A DNA stretch of 64,000 nucleotides from positions 124,001 to 188,000 of the forward strand of contig PHAG01000002.1 in the NCBI GenBank assembly GCA_002841625.1, given 5' to 3'. Below, piece by piece: positions 44,778-53,701 of this stretch; positions within the stretch are counted from its first letter, which is position 1, and every line of letters starts with the position of its first letter. A program made the position numbers and the translations under genes. A model generated the notes under the pieces. That model was not told where the DNA came from. It worked only from the letters and a program-made list of their open reading frames with translations, and did no database searches. The stretch comes from Firmicutes bacterium HGW-Firmicutes-1 (GTDB lineage Bacteria > Bacillota > Clostridia > Lachnospirales > Vallitaleaceae).

Positions 44778-46124
44778 ATGACACTTCCAGAACAGTATAA
44801 AAACAAAATGAAGACTTTACTTGAAGATAATTATGAGGCCTACATAGCCTCATTCGATAAAGTGCATTATCAAGGTTTAAGAAGTAACGATATTAAAATA
44901 GATCCAAGTACCTTTTTAAAAATTGCACCCTTTCAGCTTGAACCAATTGTATGGGCAGATAATGGGTTTTATTATTCTAATGAAGAAAAGCCTGCAAAGC
45001 ATCCTTATTATCATGCAGGTTTATTTTATATTCAAGAGCCTAGTGCTATGGTTCCTGCCTCAATATTACCGATTCAAAAAGGAGATAAGGTATTGGATTT
45101 ATGTGCTGCTCCAGGGGGAAAGAGTACCCAAATTGGTGCAAGACTTGGTAATACTGGATTATTGGTAAGCAACGATATTAGTCCTTCAAGAGCGAAAGCA
45201 ATCGTAAAAAATATTGAACTTTTTGGTATAAGAAATGCAATCGTTTTAAGTGAAGCACCTGATAAGCTAGTTGGATATTTTGAAGGTTTTTTTGATAAAG
45301 TTCTAGTGGATGCTCCTTGTTCAGGTGAGGGTATGTTTAGAAAGGATTCATCTATGGTAAAAAACTGGCTCGAATACGGAGTATCCTATTATGAAGCTAT
45401 TCAAAAGGAAATTCTTCCTTCGGCGGCTAAGATGCTAAAGCCAAATGGATATATGGCATATTCTACATGTACTTTTTCAAGTGAAGAAAATGAAAAAATG
45501 ATAGAATGGTTTTTGAATACCAATTCCAATTTTGAACTAGTGGATATTGAGTCTATAGATGGTTTTGAAAATGGTAGAGAAGGTCTTACACAAACAAAAA
45601 GGCTGTGGCCTCATAAAATTAAAGGTGAAGGACACTTTGTAGCCTTACTTCATAAAATAGATGATAACCCAACTAGTAAATATAGACCCTTTTCCTTTGA
45701 AAAAACAAATGAGAAGCAACTTTCTTCTTATTTAGATTTTGAAAAGGATGTTTTGAGTTGTACATTAGATAAGAATAGAATGATTATTATCCAGGACAAA
45801 CTTTATCTCTTGCCGGAGCATACTCCGGATTTAAAAGGTCTTAGAATTCAAAGGAGTGGGTGGTATTTAGGAGAGTTTAAAAATTATCGATTTGAACCTT
45901 CACAAGCATTTGCAAGTGGACTTTATTTTGAAGAGATAAAAAAATTGATTACTATACCTGTTGTTGACCATAATGTGATAAAATATCTTAAAGGAGAGTC
46001 TTTGAATCTTGATGCTCCTGAAGGTTATAATATGGTTTGTGTAGACGATTACCCACTTGGTTGGGCTAAAAAAACAGGAAACATATTAAAAAATAAATAT
46101 TGTGCAGGTTGGAGATGGCAATAA
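44778..46124 (+). CDS. RsmF/NOL1-NOP2-Sun-type rRNA cytosine-5 methyltransferase
   Basis: 448 residues. SAM site VLDLCAAPGGKSTQIGARLG, catalytic motif VDAPCSGEGMFRKD and second Cys motif YSTCTFSSEENEKM. A C-terminal RsmF/PUA-like region ends in YPLGWAKKTGNILKNKYCAG. Most likely methylates 16S rRNA. ATG 44778 after GAAAGGA is preferred over ATG 44763. Specific target base not decidable here. Confidence 0.92.
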   Translation: MTLPEQYKNKMKTLLEDNYEAYIASFDKVHYQGLRSNDIKIDPSTFLKIAPFQLEPIVWADNGFYYSNEEKPAKHPYYHAGLFYIQEPSAMVPASILPIQKGDKVLDLCAAPGGKSTQIGARLGNTGLLVSNDISPSRAKAIVKNIELFGIRNAIVLSEAPDKLVGYFEGFFDKVLVDAPCSGEGMFRKDSSMVKNWLEYGVSYYEAIQKEILPSAAKMLKPNGYMAYSTCTFSSEENEKMIEWFLNTNSNFELVDIESIDGFENGREGLTQTKRLWPHKIKGEGHFVALLHKIDDNPTSKYRPFSFEKTNEKQLSSYLDFEKDVLSCTLDKNRMIIIQDKLYLLPEHTPDLKGLRIQRSGWYLGEFKNYRFEPSQAFASGLYFEEIKKLITIPVVDHNVIKYLKGESLNLDAPEGYNMVCVDDYPLGWAKKTGNILKNKYCAGWRWQ

Positions 46125-46147
46125 TTATTAAAATGAAAGGAGACAAT

Positions 46148-46834
46148 ATGTTAAAAAATATTGAAGCAGTATTATTTGATTTAGACGGAACTTTAATCGA
46201 TTCCATGTGGTTATGGAAAACGATAGATATAGAATATTTGAAAAAATTTGACATTGAATTTCCAGATGATTTCCAAGATGAAATTGAAGGTATGAGCTTT
46301 ACAGAAACAGCACAGTTTTTTAAAGAACGCTTTAACTTGCCAGTCGAAGTGGATTCAATTAAGCAAGATTGGAATGAAATGGCAGGTGAGTATTATAGAA
46401 ATAGAGTGCCTTTAAAGGAATGTGTCCAAGAATTTTTGGAGTATCTTCTTAAAAACGAATATAAAATAGGTATTGGTTCTAGTAATTCAATAGAGCTTGT
46501 GGGAATGATTGTAGATAAATTTAGCTTAAGAGGGCATTTTGGCTCTATTAGAACAAGCTGTGAAGTGAATAAAGGAAAGCCACATCCAGATATTTATTTG
46601 AAGGTGGCGCAGGACTTAGGTGTTAAACCAGAAAATTGCCTTGTTTTTGAAGACGTACCTGCTGGAATTATGGCTGCAAAAAATGCTGGAATGAAGGTAT
46701 GTGCTATATATGATGATTTTTCTAAAAATATTATAGATGAAATTAAAGCTTTAGCAGATTACTTTATTGATGGCTACACTGACATATTAAAGATTATTGA
46801 GGATGATAATAATGAAAAAGTTTTTGCCAATTAG
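46148..46834 (+). CDS. HAD-family phosphatase (beta-phosphoglucomutase-like)
   Basis: 228 residues. Motif [16 protein letters not shown], helical cap, motif II Ser/Asn in [10 protein letters not shown], motif III Lys in [10 protein letters not shown] and motif [18 protein letters not shown]. Substrate unknown. ATG 46148 follows AAAGGAG. The 3' end overlaps the ygiQ start by 23 bases, so the two are cotranscribed. Confidence 0.93.
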   Translation: MLKNIEAVLFDLDGTLIDSMWLWKTIDIEYLKKFDIEFPDDFQDEIEGMSFTETAQFFKERFNLPVEVDSIKQDWNEMAGEYYRNRVPLKECVQEFLEYLLKNEYKIGIGSSNSIELVGMIVDKFSLRGHFGSIRTSCEVNKGKPHPDIYLKVAQDLGVKPENCLVFEDVPAGIMAAKNAGMKVCAIYDDFSKNIIDEIKALADYFIDGYTDILKIIEDDNNEKVFAN

Positions 46835-48728
46835 TATTGAAGATATAAAAGAACGTGGATGGGATAGACCAGATTTTGTTTTTGTAACAGGGGATGCATA
46901 TGTTGATCACCCTTCCTTTGGAGTAGCCATTATTAGTAGAGTGTTAGAAAGTTTTGGTTATAAGGTGGCAATTCTAGCACAGCCAAACTGGAAGGATACA
47001 GAAGATATTCAAAAGTTTGGAGAACCTAGGTTGGGATTTTTAGTTACTGCAGGAAACATTGATTCAATGGTGAATCATTATACAGTAGCAAAGAAAAAAA
47101 GAACAAACGATGCATATACACCTGGTGGAGAAGCAGGCAAAAGACCAGATCATGCTACGGTAGTATATTGCAACTTAATAAGACAGGTTTACAAGGATAC
47201 GCCAATTATTATAGGTGGAATAGAAGCAAGCTTAAGAAGAATGGCTCATTATGATTATTGGAGCGATTCAGTAAAAAGATCCATACTGCTTGATTCGCAA
47301 GCAGATTTGCTCTTATATGGAATGGGAGAGAAAAGTATAGTAGAAGTTGCCGAGGCTCTTTCTTCAGGAATTTCAGTTCAAGATATTACCTATATTGCTG
47401 GAACTGTTTATAAAACGAGTTCATTAGAGAGTCTATATGATTATATTGTATTGCCTACTTATAACGATATAAAAGGTGATAAAAAGAAATTTGCTAATAG
47501 CTTTAAAATTCAATATGAGAATACGGATTTTGCTACTGGTAAAGTACTGGTTGAAGGCTATGGCGATAAACTATTTGTTGTGCAAAATACTGCACAAAAT
47601 CCATTAACTCAACCAGAGTTAGACAATGTATATGCCCTTGATTATATGAGAGACTATCATCCTATATATGAAGAACAAGGTGGCATAGCAGCTATTGAGG
47701 AAGTTAAATATAGCTTAATTAGCAATCGTGGGTGCTTTGGAGGCTGTAACTTTTGTGCACTTACTTTTCATCAAGGAAGAGTGCTTCAGAGCAGAAGCCA
47801 TAAGTCTATTGTTACAGAAGCTGAGCAATTTATTTGGGATAAGGATTTCAAAGGCTATATCCATGATGTTGGAGGTCCAACGGCCAACTTTAGACACACC
47901 TCCTGCGAGAAGCAAATGGAGTCAGGTGTATGTAAGAACAAGCAATGTCTATTCCCAGAACCATGTAAAAATTTAAAAGTGGATCATAGCGATTATCTTA
48001 AATTACTCACTGAACTTAGAGGCTTATCTAATGTGAAAAAGGTGTTTGTTAGATCAGGCATTCGTTTTGATTATTTAATTCAAGACAAAGACGATCGTTT
48101 TTTTAATGAGCTATGTAAACATCATATTAGCGGTCAATTAAAGGTAGCTCCAGAGCACGTATCAAATAAAGTGTTAAATCATATGGGTAAACCAGAACAT
48201 AAGGTCTATGAGCGATTTGTGAAAAAATACAAACAAATTAATGATACATTAGGAATGAAACAATTTTTAGTTCCTTATTTAATGTCAAGTCATCCAGGTT
48301 CTGATTTGAATTGTGCCATTGAACTTGCGTTGTACCTTAGAGACATTGGACATATACCTCAACAGGTTCAGGATTTTTATCCAACACCTTCTACCATTTC
48401 TACGTGTATGTATTATACCGAACGAGATCCATTAACGATGCAAAAGATTTATGTGCCAAAATCATCACATGATAAAGCAATGCAAAGAGCACTTATTCAA
48501 TATAAAAATCCAAAGAATTATCATTTAGTTCATGAAGCACTGACTAAAGCTGGTCGTGAAGATTTGATTGGTTTTGATAAGAAATGCTTAATTCGACCAC
48601 AAACAGGTGGAAGAGGTAAGTTTAATGCTTCAAATGCAGCACAAGGTTCTTCATTTAAGAAAAATGATGAACCAGTGATTCATTATAAGAAAAGAACGAT
48701 TAGGAACGTCCACAAAAAGAAAAGCTAA
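46812..48728 (+). CDS. YgiQ-family radical SAM protein
   Basis: 638 residues. The cluster motif CFGGCNFC sits in the middle, behind a conserved N-terminal domain ([20 protein letters not shown], then [13 protein letters not shown]). A second Cys group follows ([15 protein letters not shown], then CKNL). C-terminal [14 protein letters not shown] and [18 protein letters not shown] are typical of the YgiQ/UPF0313 family, whose reaction is not established to my knowledge. ATG 46812 is chosen by GAGG nine bases before. Confidence 0.92.
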   Translation: MKKFLPISIEDIKERGWDRPDFVFVTGDAYVDHPSFGVAIISRVLESFGYKVAILAQPNWKDTEDIQKFGEPRLGFLVTAGNIDSMVNHYTVAKKKRTNDAYTPGGEAGKRPDHATVVYCNLIRQVYKDTPIIIGGIEASLRRMAHYDYWSDSVKRSILLDSQADLLLYGMGEKSIVEVAEALSSGISVQDITYIAGTVYKTSSLESLYDYIVLPTYNDIKGDKKKFANSFKIQYENTDFATGKVLVEGYGDKLFVVQNTAQNPLTQPELDNVYALDYMRDYHPIYEEQGGIAAIEEVKYSLISNRGCFGGCNFCALTFHQGRVLQSRSHKSIVTEAEQFIWDKDFKGYIHDVGGPTANFRHTSCEKQMESGVCKNKQCLFPEPCKNLKVDHSDYLKLLTELRGLSNVKKVFVRSGIRFDYLIQDKDDRFFNELCKHHISGQLKVAPEHVSNKVLNHMGKPEHKVYERFVKKYKQINDTLGMKQFLVPYLMSSHPGSDLNCAIELALYLRDIGHIPQQVQDFYPTPSTISTCMYYTERDPLTMQKIYVPKSSHDKAMQRALIQYKNPKNYHLVHEALTKAGREDLIGFDKKCLIRPQTGGRGKFNASNAAQGSSFKKNDEPVIHYKKRTIRNVHKKKS

Positions 48729-48771
48729 ATATAAAATATGAATAAACAATGATTGATTGGAGGCTTTTTAT

Positions 48772-49524
48772 ATGAAAAACATTGCAGTCATTACAGGTGC
48801 TTCTTCAGGTATGGGAAAGAAATTTGTTGAAACCATATGCGAAAGCCAACAAACTTTTGATGAAATATGGTTGGTTGCTAGAAGACGTGAACCAATGGAA
48901 AAATTAGCAAACCAGTATCAAGAATATAAATTCAAAATTCTCCCACTTGATTTAGCTTCTAAAGATGTTTACGCTACGTATGAAGATGAATTGAAGAAAG
49001 AAGATGCTAATATTAATCTGCTTATTAACAATGCAGGCCTGGGAAAAACGGGTGCTTTTCATAGGGTTGACCTGGAGTATTATATGAACATGATCGAGGT
49101 TAATATTAAAGCACTTACTGCTTTTACACATATTAGTTTAAAGTATATGAAAAAGGGTAGCAAAATAGTCAATATGGCATCTATTGCTGGATTTGCACCA
49201 CAACCTTACTTTAATGTTTATGCTGCTTCAAAAGCGTATGTGATTAGCTTTTCAAGAGCTCTACGATTTGAATTAAAAGAAAGAGGCATTAAAGTGCTTA
49301 CGGTATGTCCCGGCCCTGTTGATACGGAATTTTTGGATGTTTCAGGTCCAGTTAATTCATTGAAGAAAGGATTTTTTGAAGAAGCAGATGCTGTTGTTAA
49401 AAAAGCCTTAAGAGATTTGAATAGAGGAAAAGAAATTTCTATTTGTGGCTATAAAATGAAGACATTAAGCGTTTTTATGAAGATTTTGCCTCATCATATA
49501 ATCATGAGGTTTATGAAAGAATAA
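48772..49524 (+). CDS. Short-chain dehydrogenase/reductase
   Basis: 250 residues. Cofactor motif TGASSGMG, LLINNAGLGK and catalytic YAASKAYVIS with an upstream Ser (NMASIAGF). Classical SDR of the DltE/YqjQ-like type; the substrate is not known. TTGGAGGC precedes ATG 48772. The C terminus is hydrophobic. Confidence 0.92.
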   Translation: MKNIAVITGASSGMGKKFVETICESQQTFDEIWLVARRREPMEKLANQYQEYKFKILPLDLASKDVYATYEDELKKEDANINLLINNAGLGKTGAFHRVDLEYYMNMIEVNIKALTAFTHISLKYMKKGSKIVNMASIAGFAPQPYFNVYAASKAYVISFSRALRFELKERGIKVLTVCPGPVDTEFLDVSGPVNSLKKGFFEEADAVVKKALRDLNRGKEISICGYKMKTLSVFMKILPHHIIMRFMKE

Positions 49525-49536
49525 AAATTTTGTTTT

Positions 49537-49553
49537 GTATGCTGATAGCATAC
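49537..49553 (+). other. Short hairpin after the SDR gene
   Basis: GTATGCT-GAT-AGCATAC, a perfect 7-bp stem. On the plus strand it is followed by A residues, so it is a poor terminator in that direction. Confidence 0.35.
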
Positions 49554-49703
49554 CAAAAAATACATTTAACCTGTTAAGATAGTTTGTGTAGCGTAATTTT
49601 AACCGAATGCGGAGGTTTTGTAACATTGACGAGCAGCAGGGTAGTTATCAAAGTTTTTAGTACACCGTTTCATAAAAGTTGAAAGGTTAATTGAAAAAAA
49701 CTG

Positions 49704-49732
49704 TTGACACAGAACAAGGGTTCGTATATAAT
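49704..49732 (+). promoter_or_regulatory. Promoter of recA
   Basis: Perfect sigma-A hexamers TTGACA (49704-49709) and TATAAT (49727-49732) with the ideal 17-base spacer. The SOS box lies inside the spacer. Confidence 0.88.
49712..49723 (+). promoter_or_regulatory. LexA (SOS) box of recA
   Basis: GAAC-AAGG-GTTC matches the Gram-positive LexA operator core GAAC-N4-GTTC. It sits between -35 and -10, so bound LexA would directly block RNA polymerase. Confidence 0.82.
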
Positions 49733-49762
49733 AAATACAAACAGGCGTTCGAATAATTCGAG

Positions 49763-49787
49763 AAGGGGGCACCTAGGATATCTAGGT
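49763..49787 (+). promoter_or_regulatory. Displaced Shine-Dalgarno and hairpin in the recA leader
   Basis: The best purine-rich site, AAGGGGG (49763-49769), ends 26 bases before ATG 49796. A 6-bp hairpin ACCTAG-GATAT-CTAGGT (49771-49787) fills the gap; folding it leaves an effective spacing of about nine bases. The right arm also contains AGGT eight bases before the ATG, which the hairpin would hide. Confidence 0.5.
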
Positions 49788-49795
49788 ACATAATC

Positions 49796-50854
49796 ATGAA
49801 GGAAGATAAAACTCAGGCTTTAACAGCTGCCATAGCGCAGATTGAAAGGACTTACGGAAAAGGTTCAATTATGAAATTAGGAGACTCAGGTAATCATTTC
49901 AATGTTGAAACAGTGCCTACAGGCTCTATTAGCTTAGATATTGCTTTAGGTGCTGGAGGTCTTCCAAGAGGAAGAATTGTTGAAATATATGGACCTGAAT
50001 CAAGTGGTAAGACAACAGTTGCATTACATATGCTTGCAGAAATTCAGAAACTAGGTGGAATAGCCGGCTTCGTTGATGCAGAACATGCGCTTGATCCAGT
50101 TTATGCTAAAAAAATTGGTGTTGATATCGATAATTTATATATCTCTCAACCAGACAACGGAGAGCAAGCATTAGAGATTACAGAAACAATGGTGAGATCA
50201 GGAGCAATAGATATTGTTATTGTTGACTCTGTTGCAGCCTTGGTACCTAGAGCTGAAATTGAAGGTGATATGGGTGATTCTCATATGGGATTACAAGCAA
50301 GACTTATGTCCCAAGCACTTAGAAAATTAACAGGTATCATTAATAAGTCCAATTGTATCGTTATATTTATTAACCAGTTACGTGAAAAGGTAGGGGTTAT
50401 GTTTGGTAGCCCAGAGACAACTACTGGTGGACGTGCCTTGAAATTTTATGCTTCAATAAGATTAGATGTAAGACGTATAGAAACCTTAAAGCAAAATTCA
50501 GAAATGATTGGTAATAGAGTAAAGGTTAAGGTAGCTAAGAATAAAATTGCGCCACCTTTTAAAGAAGCAGAATTTGATATTATGTTTGGAGAAGGTATTT
50601 CTAGAGAAGGAGATATTCTGGATTTAGCAGCAAAAAACGAAATAGTTCAAAAAAGTGGTGCTTGGTTTTCTTTTAAAGAAACTAGATTAGGTCAAGGAAG
50701 AGAAAATACCAAGGAATATTTAAAAAACAACCCTGAATTATTAAGCGAAATTGAGAAGCTCGTTAGAGATTTTTTTGGGCTTGAGACAAAGTCTTCACTC
50801 CAAACTAGAGGTTCAGGAGAAGAAACTACGGTAAAAGCTAAGAAAGAAAAATAA
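49796..50854 (+). CDS. recA: Recombinase RecA
   Basis: 352 residues. The N terminus has [20 protein letters not shown], the Walker A motif GPESSGKTT starts at residue 66, and [20 protein letters not shown] and the DNA loops follow. It catalyses strand exchange and triggers LexA self-cleavage. No upstream in-frame ATG, GTG or TTG exists before a stop at 49754, and the N terminus matches other clostridial RecA, so the start is firm even though its ribosome-binding site is unusual. A terminator follows, then a repeat block and recX. Confidence 0.98.
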   Translation: MKEDKTQALTAAIAQIERTYGKGSIMKLGDSGNHFNVETVPTGSISLDIALGAGGLPRGRIVEIYGPESSGKTTVALHMLAEIQKLGGIAGFVDAEHALDPVYAKKIGVDIDNLYISQPDNGEQALEITETMVRSGAIDIVIVDSVAALVPRAEIEGDMGDSHMGLQARLMSQALRKLTGIINKSNCIVIFINQLREKVGVMFGSPETTTGGRALKFYASIRLDVRRIETLKQNSEMIGNRVKVKVAKNKIAPPFKEAEFDIMFGEGISREGDILDLAAKNEIVQKSGAWFSFKETRLGQGRENTKEYLKNNPELLSEIEKLVRDFFGLETKSSLQTRGSGEETTVKAKKEK

Positions 50855-50865
50855 TGTGTATGAGT

Positions 50866-50894
50866 AGCTAGGGGTGTGAATCCCTAGCTTTTTT
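50866..50894 (+). terminator. Rho-independent terminator of recA
   Basis: AGCTAGGG (50866-50873) pairs with CCCTAGCT (50882-50889) and runs into TTTTTT. Confidence 0.88.
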
Positions 50895-50901
50895 GATCCA
50901 G

Positions 50902-51156
50902 TAGGAAAGTTCTACTTTCCACGAAGCATAGAACAAAGCGTTAGATAGCATAAATTATTACGTAACGCGCTGAGCTTTGTTCTTTACTAGGAAAGTTCTG
51001 CATAAGTAATTTGAAAAGCGACAGAGATGAAACGAGGATTTTTAACTCGGCGCAGCCGATTTTCTTGTATATAGAAAAGTTTTGTATAAGCAGTTGAAAA
51101 AAGAGATAGATAGGTAACAAGGCTTTTAGCTCATTGCAGCCTTAAATTCCACGATT
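50902..51156. repeat. Three imperfect tandem ~85-bp noncoding repeats between recA and recX
   Basis: Units start at 50902, 50988 and 51072 with TAGGAAAGTTCT, TAGGAAAGTTCT and TAGAAAAGTTTT, a spacing of 86 and 84 bases. Units 2 and 3 align over most of their length (GCATAAGTAATTTGAAAA against GTATAAGCAGTTGAAAA, and GGCGCAGCC against ATTGCAGCC). Unit 1 diverges in its first half but rejoins at its 3' end. Unit 1 contains a perfect hairpin GGAAAGT-TCT-ACTTTCC (50904-50920) and a 10-bp inverted repeat AGAACAAAGC / GCTTTGTTCT (50930-50983). There is no open frame of note. This stretch is the only gene-free run over 300 bases (50855-51168). Confidence 0.65.
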
Positions 51157-51168
51157 GGATGTGAGCCA

Positions 51169-51780
51169 TTGAAGATAACTAGACTTGATAAGGATAACAA
51201 GAAATTTAGAGTTTATATAGACGAGGAATATGCATTTTGCCTATTTTATAAAGAATTGAAAAGATTCAATATTGAAATAGAAGGTGAAATAACAGAAGAT
51301 TGCCTTGAGAGGATTCATCAAGAAGTAATTATCAAAAGAGGAATACAGTATATTTATCATCTGTTAGCTAAAAAAGCATATACATATTATGAATTAGAAC
51401 AAAAAATGCAAAAGGCTGGTTATATAAATGTCATAATAGAGACAGTACTCGACAAATTTTTAGTGAAGGGGTTTATCGATGATCTAAGTTATGCAAAAAG
51501 ATATATTGAAAGCCATCATAGAAATAAAAGCAATACTCAGATGATATACAACTTAAAAAACAAAGGTATCAAAATGAATACTATACAAATAGCGTTAGAA
51601 GAATTAGGTTTAGATGAAGTTGAAGCTGCTAAAAAGGTTATATTAAGAAGATTAAAAGGAAATGAAGAATTAACCTCTTTAGAACAAAATAAGCTTTTTA
51701 AATACATGTTAAATAAAGGCTATAAGATGGACACAATTAAATCAGTACTACGCTCTTTGAACAAAAAAAAAGGCGAATAA
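51169..51780 (+). CDS. recX: Regulatory protein RecX
   Basis: 203 residues, helical three-repeat fold: IYHLLAKKAYTYYELEQKM, then LDKFLVKGFIDDLSYAKRYI and the C-terminal NKGYKMDTIKSVLRSL. RecX limits RecA filament growth. It starts at TTG 51169 with GGATGTGA just upstream; this start sits at the edge of the repeat block. The recA-recX order is common, but here a strong terminator and the repeats separate them, so recX probably has low or independent expression. Confidence 0.88.
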   Translation: MKITRLDKDNKKFRVYIDEEYAFCLFYKELKRFNIEIEGEITEDCLERIHQEVIIKRGIQYIYHLLAKKAYTYYELEQKMQKAGYINVIIETVLDKFLVKGFIDDLSYAKRYIESHHRNKSNTQMIYNLKNKGIKMNTIQIALEELGLDEVEAAKKVILRRLKGNEELTSLEQNKLFKYMLNKGYKMDTIKSVLRSLNKKKGE

Positions 51781-51785
51781 TTGGT

Positions 51786-51833
51786 TATTATGTCAAGTTT
51801 TTTAAAAAACCTCATATATGGCTTGACATAATA
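51786..51833 (+). promoter_or_regulatory. 12-bp inverted repeat overlapping the rny promoter -35
   Basis: TATTATGTCAAG (51786-51797) and CTTGACATAATA (51822-51833) are perfect inverted copies 24 bases apart. The right arm contains the TTGACA -35. Inside lies GTTTTTTAAAAAAC. It could be a recX terminator, an operator, or both. Confidence 0.5.
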
Positions 51834-51851
51834 TTTAAAAAAGTATAAAAT
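51823..51851 (+). promoter_or_regulatory. Promoter of rny
   Basis: TTGACA (51823-51828), 17 bases, TAAAAT (51846-51851), about 60 bases before the rny start. Confidence 0.55.
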
Positions 51852-51911
51852 TTATATGTTGTGTTATATAAATATGTACAATGAAAATTAAATAAAGAGG
51901 AGGTGTTATCA

Positions 51912-53492
51912 ATGCCAACACCAATAGCTATAATTATGTCTATACCAGCACCAGTAGCTATTCTACTTGTTGCCGCTGTAATTATATTTCCTGTGATTGG
52001 TTTTTTTACTGGGATTGCCTATAGAAAGAAAGTGTCAGAAGCTCAATATGGATCTGCCGAACAAAAGGCTAGAAAAATAGTTGACGATGCGATTAAAGAA
52101 GGCGAAAACATTAAAAAAGAAGCTCGCTTTGAGATAAAAGAAGAGATTTTTAAAACTCGTAATGATGTTGAAAAAGAGCTTAAAGAGCGCAGAAATGAAA
52201 TGCAACGACTTGAAAGAAGAATACTTCAAAAAGAGGAAGCTATTGATAAAAAAACAGAATCACTTGAAAAGAAAGAGAGTCAATTGATTTTGAAAGAACA
52301 AACCCTAAATCAAGACAAAGAAAATGTTGAGCAATTGAAACAGCAACACCTATCAGAACTTGAAAAAATTTCTGGTCTCACCTCTGAACAAGCAAAGGAA
52401 TACCTTTTAAAATTAGTCGAAGAAGATGTTAAACATGAAACAGCAGTAATGATTAAAGAAATAGAACAAAAAGCTAAGGAAGAAGCCAATAAACGCGCAA
52501 GAGAAGTATTGTGTATTGCTATACAAAAATGCGCAGCAGACCATGTTGCTGAAACAACAGTATCTGTAGTTTCTCTCCCTAACGATGAAATGAAGGGAAG
52601 AATCATTGGTAGAGAAGGTCGAAATATTCGTACCTTAGAAACACTAACGGGAATTGATTTAATTATTGATGACACTCCAGAAGCCGTAATTTTATCTGGA
52701 TTTGATCCAGTTAGAAGAGAAGTAGCAAGGATAGCTTTAGAAAAACTTATTGTAGATGGCAGAATTCATCCTGCTCGAATTGAAGAAATGGTAGAAAAAG
52801 CTAAACGCGAAGTAGAACAAATGATTCGCGAAGAAGGTGAAAACGCTACATTTGATACGGGAGTTCATGGTCTTCATTCTGAACTTATTAGACTACTAGG
52901 AAAAATGAAGTTTAGAACTAGTTATGGTCAAAATGTATTAAAACATTCAATCGAAGTATCATTGTTAAGTGGATTGATCGCTGGAGAAATCGGCGTAGAT
53001 GTTCGCATGGCAAAACGTGCAGGTCTGTTACATGACATTGGTAAAGCAGTGGATCATGAAATGGAAGGATCACATATATCAATAGGAGCTGAATTGTGTA
53101 GAAAGCATAAGGAATCTCCAATTATTATCAATGCAGTTGAAGCACATCATGGCGATGTAGAGCCAACTTCACTTATTGCAATCATAGTTCAAGCAGCAGA
53201 TTCTATTTCAGCAGCTAGACCAGGTGCAAGAAGAGAAACGTTAGAAACTTATATTCAAAGACTGCATAAACTAGAAGAAATTGCCGACCAATTTAAAGGT
53301 GTAGAAAAATCATTTGCTATTCAAGCAGGTAGAGAAATTAGAATTATGGTAATACCAGATCAAACAAGTGATGAAGAAACGGTATTATTAGCGAGGGATG
53401 TTGCTAAACAGATTGAAAATGAACTGGAATATCCAGGGCAAATAAAAGTTAACGTAATTAGAGAAACTAGAGCAATAGAATATGCAAAATAA
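51912..53492 (+). CDS. rny: Ribonuclease Y
   Basis: 526 residues. An N-terminal membrane helix (about 12-33) anchors the protein, and a long coiled coil (about 45-200) follows. The KH domain has [20 protein letters not shown]. The HD domain has [17 protein letters not shown] with His374 and Asp375. It starts bulk mRNA decay in Firmicutes. AGAGGAGGTG precedes ATG 51912. The first residues are unusually Pro/Ile/Ala-rich ([16 protein letters not shown]). Confidence 0.96.
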   Translation: MPTPIAIIMSIPAPVAILLVAAVIIFPVIGFFTGIAYRKKVSEAQYGSAEQKARKIVDDAIKEGENIKKEARFEIKEEIFKTRNDVEKELKERRNEMQRLERRILQKEEAIDKKTESLEKKESQLILKEQTLNQDKENVEQLKQQHLSELEKISGLTSEQAKEYLLKLVEEDVKHETAVMIKEIEQKAKEEANKRAREVLCIAIQKCAADHVAETTVSVVSLPNDEMKGRIIGREGRNIRTLETLTGIDLIIDDTPEAVILSGFDPVRREVARIALEKLIVDGRIHPARIEEMVEKAKREVEQMIREEGENATFDTGVHGLHSELIRLLGKMKFRTSYGQNVLKHSIEVSLLSGLIAGEIGVDVRMAKRAGLLHDIGKAVDHEMEGSHISIGAELCRKHKESPIIINAVEAHHGDVEPTSLIAIIVQAADSISAARPGARRETLETYIQRLHKLEEIADQFKGVEKSFAIQAGREIRIMVIPDQTSDEETVLLARDVAKQIENELEYPGQIKVNVIRETRAIEYAK

Positions 53493-53498
53493 AAAATG

Positions 53499-53527
53499 GC
53501 GTGATATGCTAAATATCACGCTTTTTT
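53499..53527 (+). terminator. Rho-independent terminator of rny
   Basis: GCGTGATAT (53499-53507) pairs with ATATCACGC (53513-53521), loop GCTAA, then TTTTTT. Confidence 0.88.
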
Positions 53528-53643
53528 AATTGTGTATGACCAATGTTTTTGATAAAAATATTTTTAAATCTTGCATATGAAGGTCTATTATCTTCATAAT
53601 ACGTGCAATAATTACTAATTAGTGAATAAAAGAAAAATTAAAC

Positions 53644-53672
53644 TTGCAAAACAATAGCTATTATATTACAAT
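53644..53672 (+). promoter_or_regulatory. Promoter of the aspartate-type aminotransferase gene
   Basis: TTGCAA (53644-53649), 17 bases, TACAAT (53667-53672), 29 bases before the start codon. Confidence 0.5.
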
Positions 53673-53701
53673 AACAGTATATTATTAAGGATGGTGGAAC
53701 T

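Noticed and set aside
50902-51156. CRISPR array between recA and recX
   Set aside because: Units of about 85 bases diverge throughout; there are no short exact repeats with unique spacers and no cas genes.
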